Positions 1-7,810 of a stretch of 64,000 nucleotides of DNA are shown here, piece after piece. How positions within the stretch are numbered: position 1 is the stretch's first letter; each line of letters opens with the position of its first letter. The notes below the pieces were generated by a model, which had not been told where the DNA came from, searched no databases, and saw only the letters and a list, made by a program, of their open reading frames with translations. Origin of the DNA: Campylobacter armoricus (GTDB lineage Bacteria; Campylobacterota; Campylobacteria; Campylobacterales; Campylobacteraceae); assembly GCF_013372105.1 (NCBI RefSeq), contig NZ_CP053825.1, forward strand, positions 868,001-932,000. The letters run 5' to 3'. The position numbers and the translations under genes are program-made.

Positions 1-90
1 AGTGATAGGATAACCACCAAAAAATTTACAACCACAATCAATTGCTGCTTTTGCTACTAAATTATTGCCTGTTGATACAACTTCTCTCAT
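1..90 (-). CDS. oorA: 2-oxoglutarate:acceptor oxidoreductase subunit alpha (5' end only)
   Basis: Only the first 30 codons lie in the window; the gene runs off the left edge. The N-terminus starts MREVVSTGNN and contains a GCKFFGGYPIT stretch, typical of the alpha subunit of OorDABC, which oxidises 2-oxoglutarate to succinyl-CoA with a low-potential acceptor. The ATG is 8 bases downstream of the oorD stop, so the two are cotranscribed. Identification rests on the short N-terminus plus the adjacent oorD. The rest of the protein cannot be judged here. Confidence 0.8.
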   Translation of the reverse strand, partial: MREVVSTGNNLVAKAAIDCGCKFFGGYPIT

Positions 91-98
91 TATTTTTC

Positions 99-407
99 CT
101 ACGCGTTTAATTTTTTATATTTATTTTCTTTAATAGCCAAAGCTCTTTCTTTAGCTTCCGGAGTAAGTTTTGCAAATTTAAACTCATCTCTTTTAGCAAC
201 AAAAATTGCAAAATCAGGACAATGCACTTCACACTCGCTACATCCTATACAAGAATTAGGATGAACTATTTCTATCATTTGTCCCAAAACTGCACTTATT
301 TCATCTCTCATTGCCAAAACCCCAGCTGGACAATAACTCACGCAAATATTACATGCTTTACATCTTGTTTCATCTACCCAAACTGGTGTATTATTTGGAG
401 CAATCAT
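99..407 (-). CDS. oorD: 2-oxoglutarate:acceptor oxidoreductase subunit delta (2x4Fe-4S ferredoxin)
   Basis: A 102-residue ferredoxin-type protein with two classic 4Fe-4S motifs: CKACNICVSYCP (from about residue 17) and CIGCSECEVHCP (from about residue 53). In OorDABC this small subunit relays electrons from 2-oxoglutarate oxidation. The start ATG follows a good AAAGGAAG ribosome-binding site. It is the first gene of the oorDA... operon and has its own candidate -10 box upstream, so it does not depend on mdh read-through. In C. jejuni (recalled) sucC and sucD sit between mdh and oorD; here only 171 non-coding bases do. Confidence 0.9.
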   Translation of the reverse strand: MIAPNNTPVWVDETRCKACNICVSYCPAGVLAMRDEISAVLGQMIEIVHPNSCIGCSECEVHCPDFAIFVAKRDEFKFAKLTPEAKERALAIKENKYKKLNA

Positions 408-474
408 TAATCTTCCTTTCTCTTAGTAACTTATGAATAAAATTTTTATAAAACACTCTAACAACAAACTTTTT

Positions 475-480
475 ATTATA
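475..480 (-). promoter_or_regulatory. candidate -10 box for oorDABC
   Basis: On the minus strand the sequence GATATAATAAAAAG carries a perfect TATAAT about 70 bases upstream of the oorD start, in an A/T-rich gap. Campylobacter vegetative promoters typically show a strong -10 and a weak -35. Assignment is by motif only. Confidence 0.5.
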
Positions 481-555
481 TCTAAAATATAAAATGATAA
501 AATAATATTCAAAATATAAAGAAAAAGAATATAAGTTTTATAACACAAAGTAACA

Positions 556-576
556 TTAGGAGTTATAAACTCCTAA
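556..576 (-). terminator. hairpin downstream of mdh
   Basis: Perfect inverted repeat TTAGGAGTT / AACTCCTAA with a 3-base loop, just beyond the mdh stop codon. A 9-bp stem in this position probably ends mdh transcription before the separate oorDABC promoter. The U-tract is weak. Confidence 0.6.
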
Positions 577-578
577 AT

Positions 579-1475
579 TTATTTATATTTATATTGCATA
601 AGTGATTTTTCTAGAGCAAGTTGTTCTTTATCATCTAATTTTAATTCTAATATTTCTATAACACCATCAAGGCTAATTCTAGCCATTACCCCAAAAGCTT
701 TATCTTTTATACCATACTCTCCATTTAGTATAACACTGATTGGTAAAAATTCTCCGCTTTTTATTGATTCTATCATTCTTACACAAGCACTTGCTGGAGC
801 TAAATAAGCTGAAGTTTTTAAATATTTAATTACTTTAGCTCCGCCTGTTTTAACATCTTGCTCTATATTTTCAATATCTTGCTCATTTAAAATTTCATTC
901 AAAGTTTTATTTGAAATTTTTGATTGTGATTTTACCAAAACCATACTATCGTTATGAAAACCTATAAGCTTACTATCAACACTAGATGTTTTAATGTTTA
1001 ATTTTTTAGCAATTTCATATTTAAATCTTGCATTATCTAAAACTCCAGCCATAGCAATTATTTTTTTAGAAGAAAAAAGCTCACTTTCATATAAAGCATT
1101 GAGTAAAAAATCTACTGGATTACTTACTATGATAAATAAAGGATCCTTGCTAAAATTTTTAATTGACTTTGCACAATCTAACATAATTTTTGAATTTATA
1201 GCAAATAATTCATCTCTACTTTGTCCTTCTTTTCTAGCAACACCTGCACTAAAAATTACTATATCACTATCTTTAGTATATTCATAATCATTCGAACAAG
1301 TAATTTTTATAGCAAAATTAAAAGCAGCAATACTTTGAGTTAATTCTAATTCTTTGGCTAATAATAAATCTTCATTTATATCAATCAAAACAAGCTCATT
1401 TACAAGTTCTCTTAAAATCAAAGCATAAGCTACACTAGATCCGACATTTCCTGCACCAATAATTGTAATTTTCAT
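579..1475 (-). CDS. mdh: malate dehydrogenase (LDH/MDH family)
   Basis: A 298-residue NAD-dependent malate dehydrogenase interconverting malate and oxaloacetate. Visible signatures: Rossmann motif GAGNVGS (7-13), substrate-binding R81 in VARKEG (Arg here favours malate over lactate) and R87, the NP pair at 119-120, D147/R150 in the LDNAR segment, and catalytic H174 in GFHNDSM. I place the start at the ATG at 1475, five bases after AGGAG; a GTG at 1481 overlaps that ribosome-binding site and is unlikely. It lies 17 bases after the AsmA-like gene, so they are probably cotranscribed. In C. jejuni icd precedes and sucCD follows mdh (recalled); none of the three is present at this locus. Confidence 0.92.
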   Translation of the reverse strand: MKITIIGAGNVGSSVAYALILRELVNELVLIDINEDLLLAKELELTQSIAAFNFAIKITCSNDYEYTKDSDIVIFSAGVARKEGQSRDELFAINSKIMLDCAKSIKNFSKDPLFIIVSNPVDFLLNALYESELFSSKKIIAMAGVLDNARFKYEIAKKLNIKTSSVDSKLIGFHNDSMVLVKSQSKISNKTLNEILNEQDIENIEQDVKTGGAKVIKYLKTSAYLAPASACVRMIESIKSGEFLPISVILNGEYGIKDKAFGVMARISLDGVIEILELKLDDKEQLALEKSLMQYKYK

Positions 1476-1492
1476 TTTCACTCCTATAAAGG

Positions 1493-4063
1493 TTATTTAA
1501 TTAAATTCGTTGGCAACTCAAATATATTTTTTATTAAATGATAGGGAAGCTGTAATCCTTGAGTGATAAGTTGAGTTTTAAATTCAGGATTATCTACAAA
1601 ACCAGTTAGTTTAATTTGTGTGCTAATTTGTCTATCTTTACCTAAAATAATTTGATTTATGATTGGAACTTTGGAAATTACAGAACTCGCGGATTTAAGC
1701 GTTCTAAGTTCTAACAATCCATCGATTTGATTACTTCGCAAATTAATTTTTATCTGCCCTAAAACATCAGCACTATCGCCATTAAAATTAAGAGCGTCTA
1801 TATCAAATAAATCTTTTTTTCTATTAAAACTAATGCCTGCGTTTTCTACACTAAAGCCTTTTTCGTTAAAAGTTGGAGCTTTAAACAAAAGCAAACTAGG
1901 AATAGTATCTATAAAACTTAAAAGTTGCTGATGGAATTTTAAATCTCTTAAATAAGTATCCTTAAATAAAAATTTACCTTTGAAAAAATCAGTGCTATTT
2001 CCATCTATATAAAGGTTAAATTCGCCATTTTCAAAAATGTTTTCTCTCATAAAAGTATTCAAAAAATCATCATCCATTTTTAAAGCTCTAACTTGTAATT
2101 GACTTTCATTAAGTAAAAAATCAAATTTAGATTTGCCTCTATTTGCCCATACTTGGATATTTCCATTATGGATTTTTGCATTAAAGTAATCAAAATCTAA
2201 AGTTTTATTATAATCTTGCAAAATCAAATCTATATTTTTAGCATTTATATTATAAATTGTATTTTCAAGAGTATCTGAGGCATTTTTAGTGTCTTTTTGA
2301 GAAATTAACAAATTTAAATTATGTAAGGTTACATTAACATCTGCATTATCTTTTTGTGCAAAAATATTTCCACTTAAACTCGTAAGATTGAAATCACTTC
2401 CTTTGATTTTTACATTAAAACTATCATACTCATAAGGATTATTATCTTTATAAAGTAAAATAGATTCAAAAGTTGTATTGTTTAAATCTATATTAAAATC
2501 CTTAAAATTAGTAGTACTTAAATACAATTCTCCATCATATATTTTATTTTCTTGCATAAATTTAGAATAATCTTTAAATTTGGAAAGTTTATTAACATAA
2601 ATATCCATACCTTGATTAAAATTTAATGTGGTGGTAAATTCTTTATTATATACACTTGTATTTTGTTCAAAATCTAATTCTAGATCTAAAATTTTATCTT
2701 CAAGTTTTAAGCTATCTTGAGGCAAAACAATCTTACTGATATAAGTTTTTATTTTTCCTTTTTTTTGTTTTAAATTAATACTTGCATTTGTATCACCACT
2801 AATTAACTCACTTTGCACTTTAGCATTTTTTATCTCTAATTTATCTTTTTTCAAATCTACATCAGCTTGAATTATTTTAAGATCTCTTATATTTATATTA
2901 GAATTTAATATATTAAATTTACCCTCATAAAGAATTTTTTCAGGCTCATCAAAAGGAATTTTTAAAATCAAATCAGTTTTAGTTATGCCATTATTTTGTA
3001 AAAATGGTAAATAAACATCATATAGCTGTAAAATTTTATCAACTCTATAATCTGCTCTAGCATTATCGCTTTTTATATGGATAAAAATTCCAGCCTTTTC
3101 ATTTAGCATATTATCAATATAAATTTTACTTTGAGATAAATCATAATTATTAAACTGCAATTTTTCATAAGAAAAATCGAGTCTTTGTTTTGCAAAATTC
3201 AATCTTACAAAAGGACTTGTAATAGGATCTATACCATTATCAAGAATAACTTTTAAATTATTAACATAACCTTTTGCTTTAATATCGTTTAAATAATACC
3301 TATGTTTTCCAAAATCAGCAAAACCGCTAAGTTTTTCTATAAAGTAAAAATCTGCTTTGACCTTTCCGCCAACCCAAAGATCTAAATTTTTTGGCAATTC
3401 TATTCCATTTTCCGTTAAAATCTCAAAAATTTTAGAAATATTGTTTGTATTAATATTTTCTAATTCATAGGCAATCTCTTCTCTTTTAAGTAAAAATTTA
3501 ATATCACTTTTTAAAAAATCACTATCGATTTTTCCCTTAAAATTATAAAATTTTGTTTGAGAATTTACTGATAACAAGCCAATAACACTTAAATTATAAT
3601 CTTTTAATAAAAACTCATTAATGGCTACTTCTATTGTTTTATGATTAAATTTTAAATTAAGTTTTACAAGTAAATTTTTACCATTAACATAAAAAAAATC
3701 ATCTTTATAAATAAATTCTACTGGATAGTTATTTACAAAAATATTTTCAATATTAAATTCTTGAAAAAACCAGTAAAGATATTTAACATTTTTGATCAAT
3801 TTAAAGGCTTTGTTTAAACTTTTGTCATCTTGTGTGTTTTCTTTGCTAGATACAATAGTAATTTTTTTCGCATTTAAAATAAGTTTTTTATCTAATTTAA
3901 TATATAATTTTTCAAAATTAATAGAAGAAAATTCCAGTTTTTCTATATAAATTCCATTTTTAAGGTAAATAAACAAAGCAATGAAACATATTATAGGTAT
4001 GATTAAAAATTTAAGAATTTTTTTAATAAGTTGTGATTTGATTTTAATTTTTCTCTTGTCCAT
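1493..4063 (-). CDS. AsmA-like / TamB-type large periplasmic protein
   Basis: An 856-residue protein with one N-terminal membrane anchor (about residues 17-34) followed by a long beta-rich periplasmic body of alternating hydrophobic and polar residues. The C-terminal part carries SADVLGQIKINLRSNQID and SKVPIINQIILG, typical of AsmA/DUF3971-type proteins thought to bridge the envelope and move lipids. It corresponds by position to C. jejuni Cj0530 (recalled). The first 60-80 bases overlap, head to head, the start of mltG on the other strand. The ribosome-binding site is weak (AGAAGA). It directly precedes mdh. Function in Campylobacter is unproven. Confidence 0.8.
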   Translation of the reverse strand: MDKRKIKIKSQLIKKILKFLIIPIICFIALFIYLKNGIYIEKLEFSSINFEKLYIKLDKKLILNAKKITIVSSKENTQDDKSLNKAFKLIKNVKYLYWFFQEFNIENIFVNNYPVEFIYKDDFFYVNGKNLLVKLNLKFNHKTIEVAINEFLLKDYNLSVIGLLSVNSQTKFYNFKGKIDSDFLKSDIKFLLKREEIAYELENINTNNISKIFEILTENGIELPKNLDLWVGGKVKADFYFIEKLSGFADFGKHRYYLNDIKAKGYVNNLKVILDNGIDPITSPFVRLNFAKQRLDFSYEKLQFNNYDLSQSKIYIDNMLNEKAGIFIHIKSDNARADYRVDKILQLYDVYLPFLQNNGITKTDLILKIPFDEPEKILYEGKFNILNSNINIRDLKIIQADVDLKKDKLEIKNAKVQSELISGDTNASINLKQKKGKIKTYISKIVLPQDSLKLEDKILDLELDFEQNTSVYNKEFTTTLNFNQGMDIYVNKLSKFKDYSKFMQENKIYDGELYLSTTNFKDFNIDLNNTTFESILLYKDNNPYEYDSFNVKIKGSDFNLTSLSGNIFAQKDNADVNVTLHNLNLLISQKDTKNASDTLENTIYNINAKNIDLILQDYNKTLDFDYFNAKIHNGNIQVWANRGKSKFDFLLNESQLQVRALKMDDDFLNTFMRENIFENGEFNLYIDGNSTDFFKGKFLFKDTYLRDLKFHQQLLSFIDTIPSLLLFKAPTFNEKGFSVENAGISFNRKKDLFDIDALNFNGDSADVLGQIKINLRSNQIDGLLELRTLKSASSVISKVPIINQIILGKDRQISTQIKLTGFVDNPEFKTQLITQGLQLPYHLIKNIFELPTNLIK

Positions 4064-4934
4064 TTTTTATTATCTTCTTTTACCTATGCAAACCAATTCT
4101 GTAGTATTTATACCACAAGGTTCTGTCAGTAAGATTATAACGCAATTAGATAAAAATAACTATAAAATGAGTGCTATTGATAAATATACTTTATATTTTT
4201 TAGGACACCCTCAATCTGGTTGGATTAATATAGGCACAAAAGAGCTAAATAGAATTGAGTTTTTACATAAACTTACCATAGCAAAAGCAGCACTTGAAAC
4301 CATCACTTTAATACCTGGTGAAACTACGGAAATTTTCTTTGAAGAATTAGCTCCTAAACTTAACTTAAATCCTAAAATTTTAATGCAAGAATTTAACAAA
4401 CAAAGTCCTTTTAAAGAAGGTATGTTTTTTCCTGAAACTTATAAAATTCCAAAAGGCATTACAGAGGAATTATTGATTAAATATCTTTTAGCGTATTCCA
4501 CAAGTGAATTTAAAAAACTTTCGTATAAAATTTTTAGAGAATATAACGCAAAAAAATGGCATGAATATATCATCATAGCTTCAATCATACAAAAAGAAGC
4601 AGCAAATAATGAAGAAATGCCAATAGTTTCTTCTGTAATTCGCAATCGCCTTAAAAAAGGTATGAAGCTTCAAATGGATGGAACACTAAATTATGGAAAA
4701 TACTCTCATGAAAAAATTACCTCGCAAAGAATAAGATCAGATAATAGCTCATATAATACTTATAAATTTAATGGCATACCAGATGAGGCAGTATGTAATG
4801 TATCTTTTGAAGCAATTAAAGCAGCAATTTTTCCTGCTAAAACAGAATATTTATATTTTGTAAGAGATAAAAAAACAAATAAACATATTTTTACCTCTAC
4901 TTTAAAAGATCACAACAATGCAATGAGAAATTAA
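3981..4934 (+). CDS. mltG: endolytic murein transglycosylase MltG (YceG family)
   Basis: A 317-residue inner-membrane lytic transglycosylase that cleaves nascent glycan strands. It has an N-terminal membrane helix (about 11-34), a LysM-like region beginning VVFIPQGSVS, and the catalytic domain: E206 in SIIQKEAANNEE is the expected catalytic glutamate, followed by VIRNRL and the conserved LQMDGTLNYG. The start is uncertain: ATG at 3981 or at 3999 (MIKNLRIF), neither with an ideal ribosome-binding site. Both overlap the 5' end of the opposite AsmA-like gene. It converges on ftsK, with abutting stops inside a shared hairpin. Confidence 0.88.
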   Translation: MKHIIGMIKNLRIFLISCDLILIFLLSIFYYLLLPMQTNSVVFIPQGSVSKIITQLDKNNYKMSAIDKYTLYFLGHPQSGWINIGTKELNRIEFLHKLTIAKAALETITLIPGETTEIFFEELAPKLNLNPKILMQEFNKQSPFKEGMFFPETYKIPKGITEELLIKYLLAYSTSEFKKLSYKIFREYNAKKWHEYIIIASIIQKEAANNEEMPIVSSVIRNRLKKGMKLQMDGTLNYGKYSHEKITSQRIRSDNSSYNTYKFNGIPDEAVCNVSFEAIKAAIFPAKTEYLYFVRDKKTNKHIFTSTLKDHNNAMRN

Positions 4935-4948
4935 TTATAAAATTTCTC
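4925..4948. terminator. shared mltG/ftsK convergent hairpin
   Basis: GAGAAATT / AATTTCTC inverted repeat (8-bp stem, 8-base loop) followed on the plus strand by a short T run. It contains the stop codons of both mltG (+) and ftsK (-) and could terminate either direction. Confidence 0.5.
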
Positions 4949-7715
4949 TTTGCCCTTTTGCATCAGGTTCGCTTAAAATACCTGTTTGTGAAAGTTGCTC
5001 TATAATGTTTGCAGCGCGGTTATAACCTATTTTTAAGCGTCTTTGTAAATAAGAAATACTTGTTTTTCTATCTTCTAAAATCACAGCCTTAGCTTCTTCA
5101 TAAAGCTCATCTAACTCACCATCGTTAAATTCACTTTTTCTATAGGCATTATCTTGACTATCATCTTTTAAAAAGCTTTCATCATATTCTACTATTTGCT
5201 GAGCTTTTAAAAATTCTACTATATTTTCTATTTCACTCTCACTTGCAAAAGGCGCATGCAAACGCACAATACCACTCATTCCAGGAGGTGTAAATAAACA
5301 ATCACCTCTTCCTAATAAACTCTCAGCACCCATAGAATCCAATATAACCTTAGAATCTATCTTTTGCCCTACTTTATAAGAAATTCTACTCGGTAAATTT
5401 GCTTTTACAACCCCAGTAACTACATCTACTGAAGGGCGTTGTGTAGCTACAATTAGATGAATTCCACTTGCTCTTGCCATTTGAGCCAAACGACCTATAT
5501 AAAACTCCACATCTTTACCTGCAGTCATCATTAAATCAGCTAATTCATCAATAATCACTACAATAAATGGTAAGATTTCCCCACCTTGTTCTTTAATTTT
5601 TTCATTGTAATTTTCTATATTTTTAGTTTTTGCTTCAGCCATCAAACGATATCTTCGCTCCATTTCAGCTACCATATTTGATAAAGCATTTACAGCCTTT
5701 TTAGGATCTGTGATAACCGGAGTAAGTAAATGCGGTATATCATTATAAATGCTAAATTCAAGCATTTTAGGATCTATCATCATAAGTCTTAAAGTTTTTG
5801 GTGAATTTCTATAAAGCAAAGATAAAAGCATAGAATTAATCCCCACGCTTTTACCACTCCCTGTAGTTCCTGCTATCAAAAGATGAGGAAGCTTTTTAAG
5901 ATCTGTTATAAAAGGATCACCTACTATATCTTTACCCAAAGCTATAGTTAATGGCGAACTTGAATTTTTAAACACTTCACTTTCTAAAATTTCTCTTAAA
6001 TAAATCGTATCAATTTTTTCATTTGGTACTTCTATACCTACTACATCTTTTCCTGGGATTGGAGCTTGAATTCTTATTGTTTGAGCCTTTAAAGCCATTG
6101 CCAAATCATCTTGTAAAGATAAAATCTTACTCACTTTAACATCAGCTGCTGGACGAAATTCAAAAGTAGTTACAACAGGTCCTGTGTAAGTTCTTACTAC
6201 ATCTCCACCTATCTTAAAGCGTCTTAACTTTTCAAGTAAATCATAAATTTTTCTATCGATTTCTTCTTCATTAATTTCACTTTTATCTTCTTTTGGCATA
6301 GTTAGAAAGTCCAAAGGAGGTAAAGAAAAATCTTTAGGTTTTTCAAAATTTCCAAAATCAAGATTTTTTAACAAGGCTTTATTTTCACTTACTTCATTGG
6401 TGATAGAATGATGAATTTTACTTTCAAAATCTTCTACTAAAGGTTCTTGAATATCATCATCTAAAATATCATATATGGTTGTGCTTTGTATTTTTTCTAC
6501 TACAAAAGAACTTTCAGGGGATTTTTTGCTTCTTAATTCTTCTATGCTTACAGGCTTAGTAAAATCATCTTCGCTAAAATCTAATTCTTTTGTTTCATTT
6601 TGTGGGATAAAATCTTCATCTTTAAAATCTTTGACCCCTAAAAAACTTGTTTTATCTTGTATTTTTTTAAATTCAGCTTCTTTTTGTGCTTCTATAGCAT
6701 TTAATTCCTCAATTTTTTTAAAATCTTCATTTAGTTCTTCTAGTATTTTTTCTTTTTGTAAAGCCTTATACTCTTCTAATAGTTTAGCTTTTTGTAGCAT
6801 TTGCTCACGCTCTTTAAGTTCTTTTGCAAATAAAGAATTTTCTTCTATTTCTTGTTCTTTTTCCTCATTTAAGTCTATATTGCGTCTTTTATAACTTGGT
6901 TCATCTAAATTTTTACTTTTTAATGTTTGAGTATAAATATCTTCACTTTTATTTTTATATTTTGATAAATACTCTTCAGGGGTCATTTCATTTTCCTTTA
7001 TATTTATTTGACTAGCTTTTTGAGCAAAATTTGCAATAGGTTCTGATAGCTCATATATATAACTTGTTCCTAGTTTTTTATCTTCTTCACTAATTATCAC
7101 TTCTTCTAATTCTTGATTTTTTAAATCTTCAAGATTGAATTTTTTACTTTCTTGAATTTCTTGCTTTGGTAATTCTTCTTCAACAAGTTCTTCTTTTTTC
7201 TCTTTAATTAAAAGTTCTTGTTTGAGCTTTTCTTGTTCTTCTTTGGTTTCGTTTTCATACTTATCACCACCAAAAAATCCAAAAATTTTATTTTTTATTA
7301 AAGTTTCTAGTTTTAAATAAAAATCAAAATCAAGCTCTATTTTAAATACCTCTTTTATAACCTGTGGAAAAGAAATACTAAAAGCAAAAACTAAAAGTAA
7401 GATTACCAAAATCAAACTTCCTATTTTTCCAAAAAGACCATCTAAAATCACAAACATAGCAGAAGCTATATAGCCTTTATCTTGCAAAAACATTGAAGCA
7501 AAAACAAGCGAAGCAAAAATACATGCAAATATAGCTACACTAAATCTACGCTCTATAACCTCTAAATTATAATCGTTTTTATACAAAAGGTAGTTAAACC
7601 AAAAAAAGACAAAAGGGTAAATTTTAGTCAATGAACCGAATAAAAAATAACTAAGTTTAGCTAAAGAATATCCTATAATACTCACTAAAGACTGCTCAGG
7701 TATCAAAGCACTCAA
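4935..7715 (-). CDS. ftsK: FtsK/SpoIIIE-type DNA translocase
   Basis: A DNA translocase coupling chromosome segregation to division. Layout: hydrophobic N-terminal membrane domain (about 1-125), a long acidic Glu/Lys-rich linker (about 150-480), the motor with Walker A GTTGSGKS near residue 614 and Walker B VVIIDELADL near 723, and a C-terminal winged-helix gamma domain (SISYLQRRLKIGYNRAANII) that reads polar DNA sequences. The coordinates use the first conventional start, a TTG at 7715, but it has no ribosome-binding site and truncates a membrane helix. The frame stays open 18 codons further to an ATA at 7769 (or ATT at 7772) preceded by AAGGA and a TATAAT box, so the true protein probably begins there. 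Confidence 0.92.
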   Translation of the reverse strand: MSALIPEQSLVSIIGYSLAKLSYFLFGSLTKIYPFVFFWFNYLLYKNDYNLEVIERRFSVAIFACIFASLVFASMFLQDKGYIASAMFVILDGLFGKIGSLILVILLLVFAFSISFPQVIKEVFKIELDFDFYLKLETLIKNKIFGFFGGDKYENETKEEQEKLKQELLIKEKKEELVEEELPKQEIQESKKFNLEDLKNQELEEVIISEEDKKLGTSYIYELSEPIANFAQKASQINIKENEMTPEEYLSKYKNKSEDIYTQTLKSKNLDEPSYKRRNIDLNEEKEQEIEENSLFAKELKEREQMLQKAKLLEEYKALQKEKILEELNEDFKKIEELNAIEAQKEAEFKKIQDKTSFLGVKDFKDEDFIPQNETKELDFSEDDFTKPVSIEELRSKKSPESSFVVEKIQSTTIYDILDDDIQEPLVEDFESKIHHSITNEVSENKALLKNLDFGNFEKPKDFSLPPLDFLTMPKEDKSEINEEEIDRKIYDLLEKLRRFKIGGDVVRTYTGPVVTTFEFRPAADVKVSKILSLQDDLAMALKAQTIRIQAPIPGKDVVGIEVPNEKIDTIYLREILESEVFKNSSSPLTIALGKDIVGDPFITDLKKLPHLLIAGTTGSGKSVGINSMLLSLLYRNSPKTLRLMMIDPKMLEFSIYNDIPHLLTPVITDPKKAVNALSNMVAEMERRYRLMAEAKTKNIENYNEKIKEQGGEILPFIVVIIDELADLMMTAGKDVEFYIGRLAQMARASGIHLIVATQRPSVDVVTGVVKANLPSRISYKVGQKIDSKVILDSMGAESLLGRGDCLFTPPGMSGIVRLHAPFASESEIENIVEFLKAQQIVEYDESFLKDDSQDNAYRKSEFNDGELDELYEEAKAVILEDRKTSISYLQRRLKIGYNRAANIIEQLSQTGILSEPDAKGQREIL

Positions 7716-7796
7716 ACAAAAATAAAAAATTAAAATATTTAAAATAACAAAAATAGCTTCTTTTTTTATAATATATCCTTTATAAAGAAAAAAGCT

Positions 7797-7802
7797 ATTA
7801 TA
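7797..7802 (-). promoter_or_regulatory. candidate -10 box for ftsK
   Basis: TATAAT on the minus strand, about 17 bases upstream of the AAGGA sequence at 7776-7780. It lies in the short ftsK upstream region and would give a leader of only about 15-20 bases ahead of an ATT/ATA start. This supports initiation upstream of the TTG at 7715. Confidence 0.5.
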
Positions 7803-7810
7803 TCAAAAAA

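Noticed and set aside
6475-6894. Ser/Phe-rich 139-residue plus-strand ORF within ftsK
   Set aside because: It is the antisense shadow of the Glu/Lys-rich FtsK linker, and has no ribosome-binding site or recognisable motif.
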